From Rotaria sordida (Eukaryota; Rotifera; Eurotatoria; Philodinida; Philodinidae): a stretch of 64,000 bases of DNA. The notes beneath the pieces were generated by a model that ran no database searches, had not been told where the DNA came from, and saw only the letters and a list, made by a program, of their open reading frames with translations. Both the position numbers and the translations under genes were made by a program. Position 1 is the first letter of the stretch, and every line of letters begins with the position of its first letter. The stretch is from positions 177,481-241,480 of the forward strand of contig CAJNOL010000130.1 of the NCBI GenBank assembly GCA_905250125.1. Direction: 5' to 3'. This document shows, in pieces, positions 61,488 through 64,000 of this stretch.

Positions 61488-62178
61488 TCAGAATATTATC
61501 ATATTATTTGAAATAGCATCAACCATAAATTTTATATCAAATAAGAGTTTACTAATGATAGAATTTCTGAGTATAACTTGCTCATGCATTTGATAATTAT
61601 TACCGTTCAAGTCATGACATTTTTCGAAATTATAGATGTTTAATAGCTTACTTTCATGGGCAATTAATCTCAACAATAGGAAGTTCTCAAAAAAAAAAAA
61701 TATTTACGTATCAGATTTAGTAGAGTCTTCTTTACTGATGATTTTCTTTTAAATTGATGTACAAATAGGAATATCATATTTAAAAAACTAGAAAATCTCA
61801 TCAACCTCTGTATGTTAGACATAGGTCTTTGTGCAGCATTTTAATTCTACTATTGCTGTTTGCAAATCAATTTTAAAGAAAAAGAAAAACATTACTGAAG
61901 AAAACCATCAGTAAAGAGAGTTTTACTAAGTCTGATACGAGATTATTATTTTTTTGTTTGAAGAACTTCCTGTTTTTGAGATTAATTACGCATGAATGTA
62001 AGCTATTAGACATCTATAATTTCGAAAAATGTCATGATTTGAAAGGTCATAATTATCATATATATTATCAAGTTATACTCGGAAATTCTATCATCAACAA
62101 ACTCTTATCTGATATAAAATTTATTGTTGATTCTATTGCAAATAATAGGATAACATATAATATTTTGCAAAAACCATG
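61488..62178. repeat. Inverted duplication, ~265 bp arms, with a similar ORF on each arm
   Basis: Left arm about 61488-61752, right arm about 61897-62178, spacer about 145 bp. The left arm encodes on the minus strand LRLIAHESKLLNIYNFEKCH and onward; the right arm encodes on the plus strand LRLITHECKLLDIYNFEKCH and onward (DIKFMVDAISNN versus DIKFIVDSIANN). Outer and inner flanks (CAGTAAAGA with TCTTTACTG near the centre) are mirrored too. The peptide has no family I recognise. Confidence 0.7.
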
Positions 62179-62394
62179 TTAGATTTTCAAAAAGGATTGA
62201 TTATTATTTCTTAATAAGCAAATATTTTTTGTTTTGTTAAAATCTAAAACTCATAGCCATTTCATTTTGATTGAGATTCTAAAATCTTTAAATTTGCTTT
62301 AGATTACAATTTTTTTTTTTGTGACAAATGTTTAGTAGATCTTCATGAGTTGGATATAATTTTTGGACCTTGTTGTAAATCTATTTTCTATAGA

Positions 62395-62731
62395 AGATAA
62401 TGAACAATATCGTACCAATTTACAAAAAAAAGCATCATCGATTATTTATCGTCTTATTTGCAATACTCATTATAATATTATTCTACACAAACGTTTAGAT
62501 TTACTCATACAAAATACTGTTCTATTTTATGTTATTGATCAACAATCATTAAAAGAATTTTATAGTTTTTATTTAAATAATGCCTTTGATTCTTATCATT
62601 TAAATAATCAATTAAAAGCATCTGTAGCAGAATTGCATGTATTTAAAAATGAAATATTAATTTATAAACAAATCTATACCAATATGAAATATTCATTAAA
62701 AGATTATTTTTCTTGCCTGAAAAATATTTAA
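62395..62731 (+). CDS. Orphan last exon of an unrecognised helical protein
   Basis: A CTATTTTCTATAG acceptor at 62394 opens a 112-codon exon: DNEQYRTNLQKKASSIIYRL, ICNTHYNIILHKRLDLLIQN, then FYVIDQQSLKEFYSFYLNNA, and an end NMKYSLKDYFSCLKNI with a stop. Its composition (Ile, Leu, Lys, Asn, Tyr) and codon use match the coiled-coil gene just upstream. It may be the last exon of a partly lost gene or of a gene whose other exons lie in the inverted duplication before it. I do not recognise the family. Confidence 0.4.
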
Positions 62732-64000
62732 AATATTATTTAATTAATAATGAAGAACAGTAATTCTTAAACTGATTCTATTATATTTAGCATGTAGCCT
62801 TTTTTTTTTTTGATGTATTGACATAGTTTCCAATAAATACTGCTTTCGCTTCGATACCAATCACTATATACGCACACTCACACAAACAGTCAGTGCAGCA
62901 ACAATAGACATAAAAATAAGCGAGAGAAAATAGTAAGATAACGTAGGAAAGCGAGAAAACATTTCGGCTGCTGCTAGTGCCTGTGTCAATATCGCGACAA
63001 CAAGCAACCAGAAAGAAAAACAAGAAGCATGCATGACAATTTACTACGTCATATAGAGCAGAGAAATAAATCAGGCAAAAGCATCATCCGTCGCCTCACG
63101 TTTTATTGCTTGTAGCTCTTTCTTTCAATCTTTCTCTTATTTCCAAGGACAAGCACTGCATAGATTCACATAATCGTCAGTATCTAATAATGTAAGTTTA
63201 TATTTAATATATAATAGTTTTTTTTATTCGATAAAAATTTATTCATTCATATTTATTAATTTAACAATAGTTTAAGATGACATTAATGAAGACAAAAAAA
63301 AAATATATATTTATCTTTCATCTTTAATTGTGCTTCTTCTAGTGTGTGAACTATTGAGTTGTCGTTGCTGATTTAATCAGAAAGGCGGAACAGAATAAGA
63401 GAAGACAGTTGACACTCATTATTCAAAAAAGCTTGTTGAGCCTTTCTACTTTTCTTTTTTTTTCTTTTGCTTAATATATAAGCGGATTCGTTAGCAAACG
63501 AAGGAAATTATATATGACTTAGAGAGAGAAAGAAAAACAAGAGTAAATAAGTAGTCGAACACACTCACATTAAGAGGGCGAACATATAGTACAAAATCAA
63601 ATATAATCCATTGTATTGTGCTTCCATTTGTGTTATCTGAAAAAAAAAGATTTACTTTGCCTACAAACGGAGAGTCCTCAATTACTAAAGATGTGCTTCT
63701 CAACGACAAGTAAGTCATCAAATTCTTTTGAGGTAAACATTTCATAATCATACCGTCTGTCATTATTAGCTCTCTGCGTTTTGTCAAACATATCGTTTGA
63801 CCTGATTTTTTTTAACCTTTTTGATCTTCGACATGCTACGATTTTATTCTTCAAGCTATTTGCTAGATTTTGTTTTTTGATCGACTAGTAATATTAATTA
63901 TCCAATAATTTGAATAATCATATTCAACAAAATTCTAATATAGAATAATACCAGACTTTTTTTTGTCTATCTTTTCCTTTAAAATTCAGTCTAATAATTG
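62732..64000. other. Right-end region, possible untranslated first exon
   Basis: About 1.27 kb without a convincing CDS. Around 63060-63190 there is a pyrimidine-rich, less AT-rich block that ends in AATAATGTAAGT, a good splice donor. It could be a 5' leader exon of a gene lying to the right of the window. ORFs at 62787-63023 and 63491-63787 on the minus strand show no family features and are not called. Confidence 0.35.

Noticed and set aside
63491-63787. 98-residue minus-strand ORF near the right edge
   Set aside because: No family feature, unusual composition for this genome's genes, and no supporting splice context.
1-64000. CRISPR arrays, bacterial operons, riboswitches, rRNA or tRNA genes
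   Set aside because: None seen; the window is an animal nuclear sequence with introns throughout.

Overview
This is a eukaryotic, animal window. It is strongly AT-rich and gene-dense over its first 44 kb, with many introns of about 45-90 nt and canonical GT-AG ends. Clear orthologues of ciliated-animal genes (NPHP4, an SLC9C-type exchanger) sit beside housekeeping genes (CCT6, symplekin, CWC15, TRUB2, GTPBP2, uS14m). Small introns, a bacterial-looking GH13 enzyme and an intronless O-methyltransferase together fit a rotifer, most likely a bdelloid. That is an inference from style, not a proof. Two N gaps (10 and 100 bases) show this is a draft scaffold.

Layout. Minus strand: NPHP4 (partial, runs off the left edge), GH13 alpha-glucan enzyme, CCT6, symplekin, REX1BD-like, CWC15. 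Plus strand: a Neuralized-type RING E3 ligase, divergent from CWC15. Then a 3 kb repeat-filled spacer. Minus strand again: a small His-rich secreted protein, TRUB2, GTPBP2, mitochondrial uS14m, an O-methyltransferase, and a long SLC9C-type gene with exchanger, voltage-sensor and cyclic-nucleotide-binding parts. From 44.5 to 51.7 kb no gene is visible, only repeats. The right third holds an intact trypsin-like protease followed by two decayed copies, a five-exon coiled-coil gene (789 aa when its exons are joined), an orphan exon, and about 1.2 kb without a recognisable gene at the end.

The most striking non-genic signal is a series of long imperfect palindromes (fold-back elements) at about 17.2, 23.7, 24.8, 33.7, 37.2, 44.7, 49.0, 49.5, 53.3 and 61.5 kb. 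The largest is 1.6 kb with arms near 700 bp. One small palindrome is made of two inverted copies of the 3' end of a mariner (DD34D) element whose internally deleted relative sits 6 kb away in an intron of GTPBP2. This suggests one route by which such elements form here.

Several genes look biochemically odd. TRUB2 has Glu where the catalytic Asp of pseudouridine synthases is expected. The SLC9C-type exchanger appears to lack the acidic ion-binding residues of its family and carries two CxxCH motifs in cytoplasmic parts. All family assignments were made by eye from remembered family sequences, without database searches; exon borders are read from splice motifs and may be off by a few bases.
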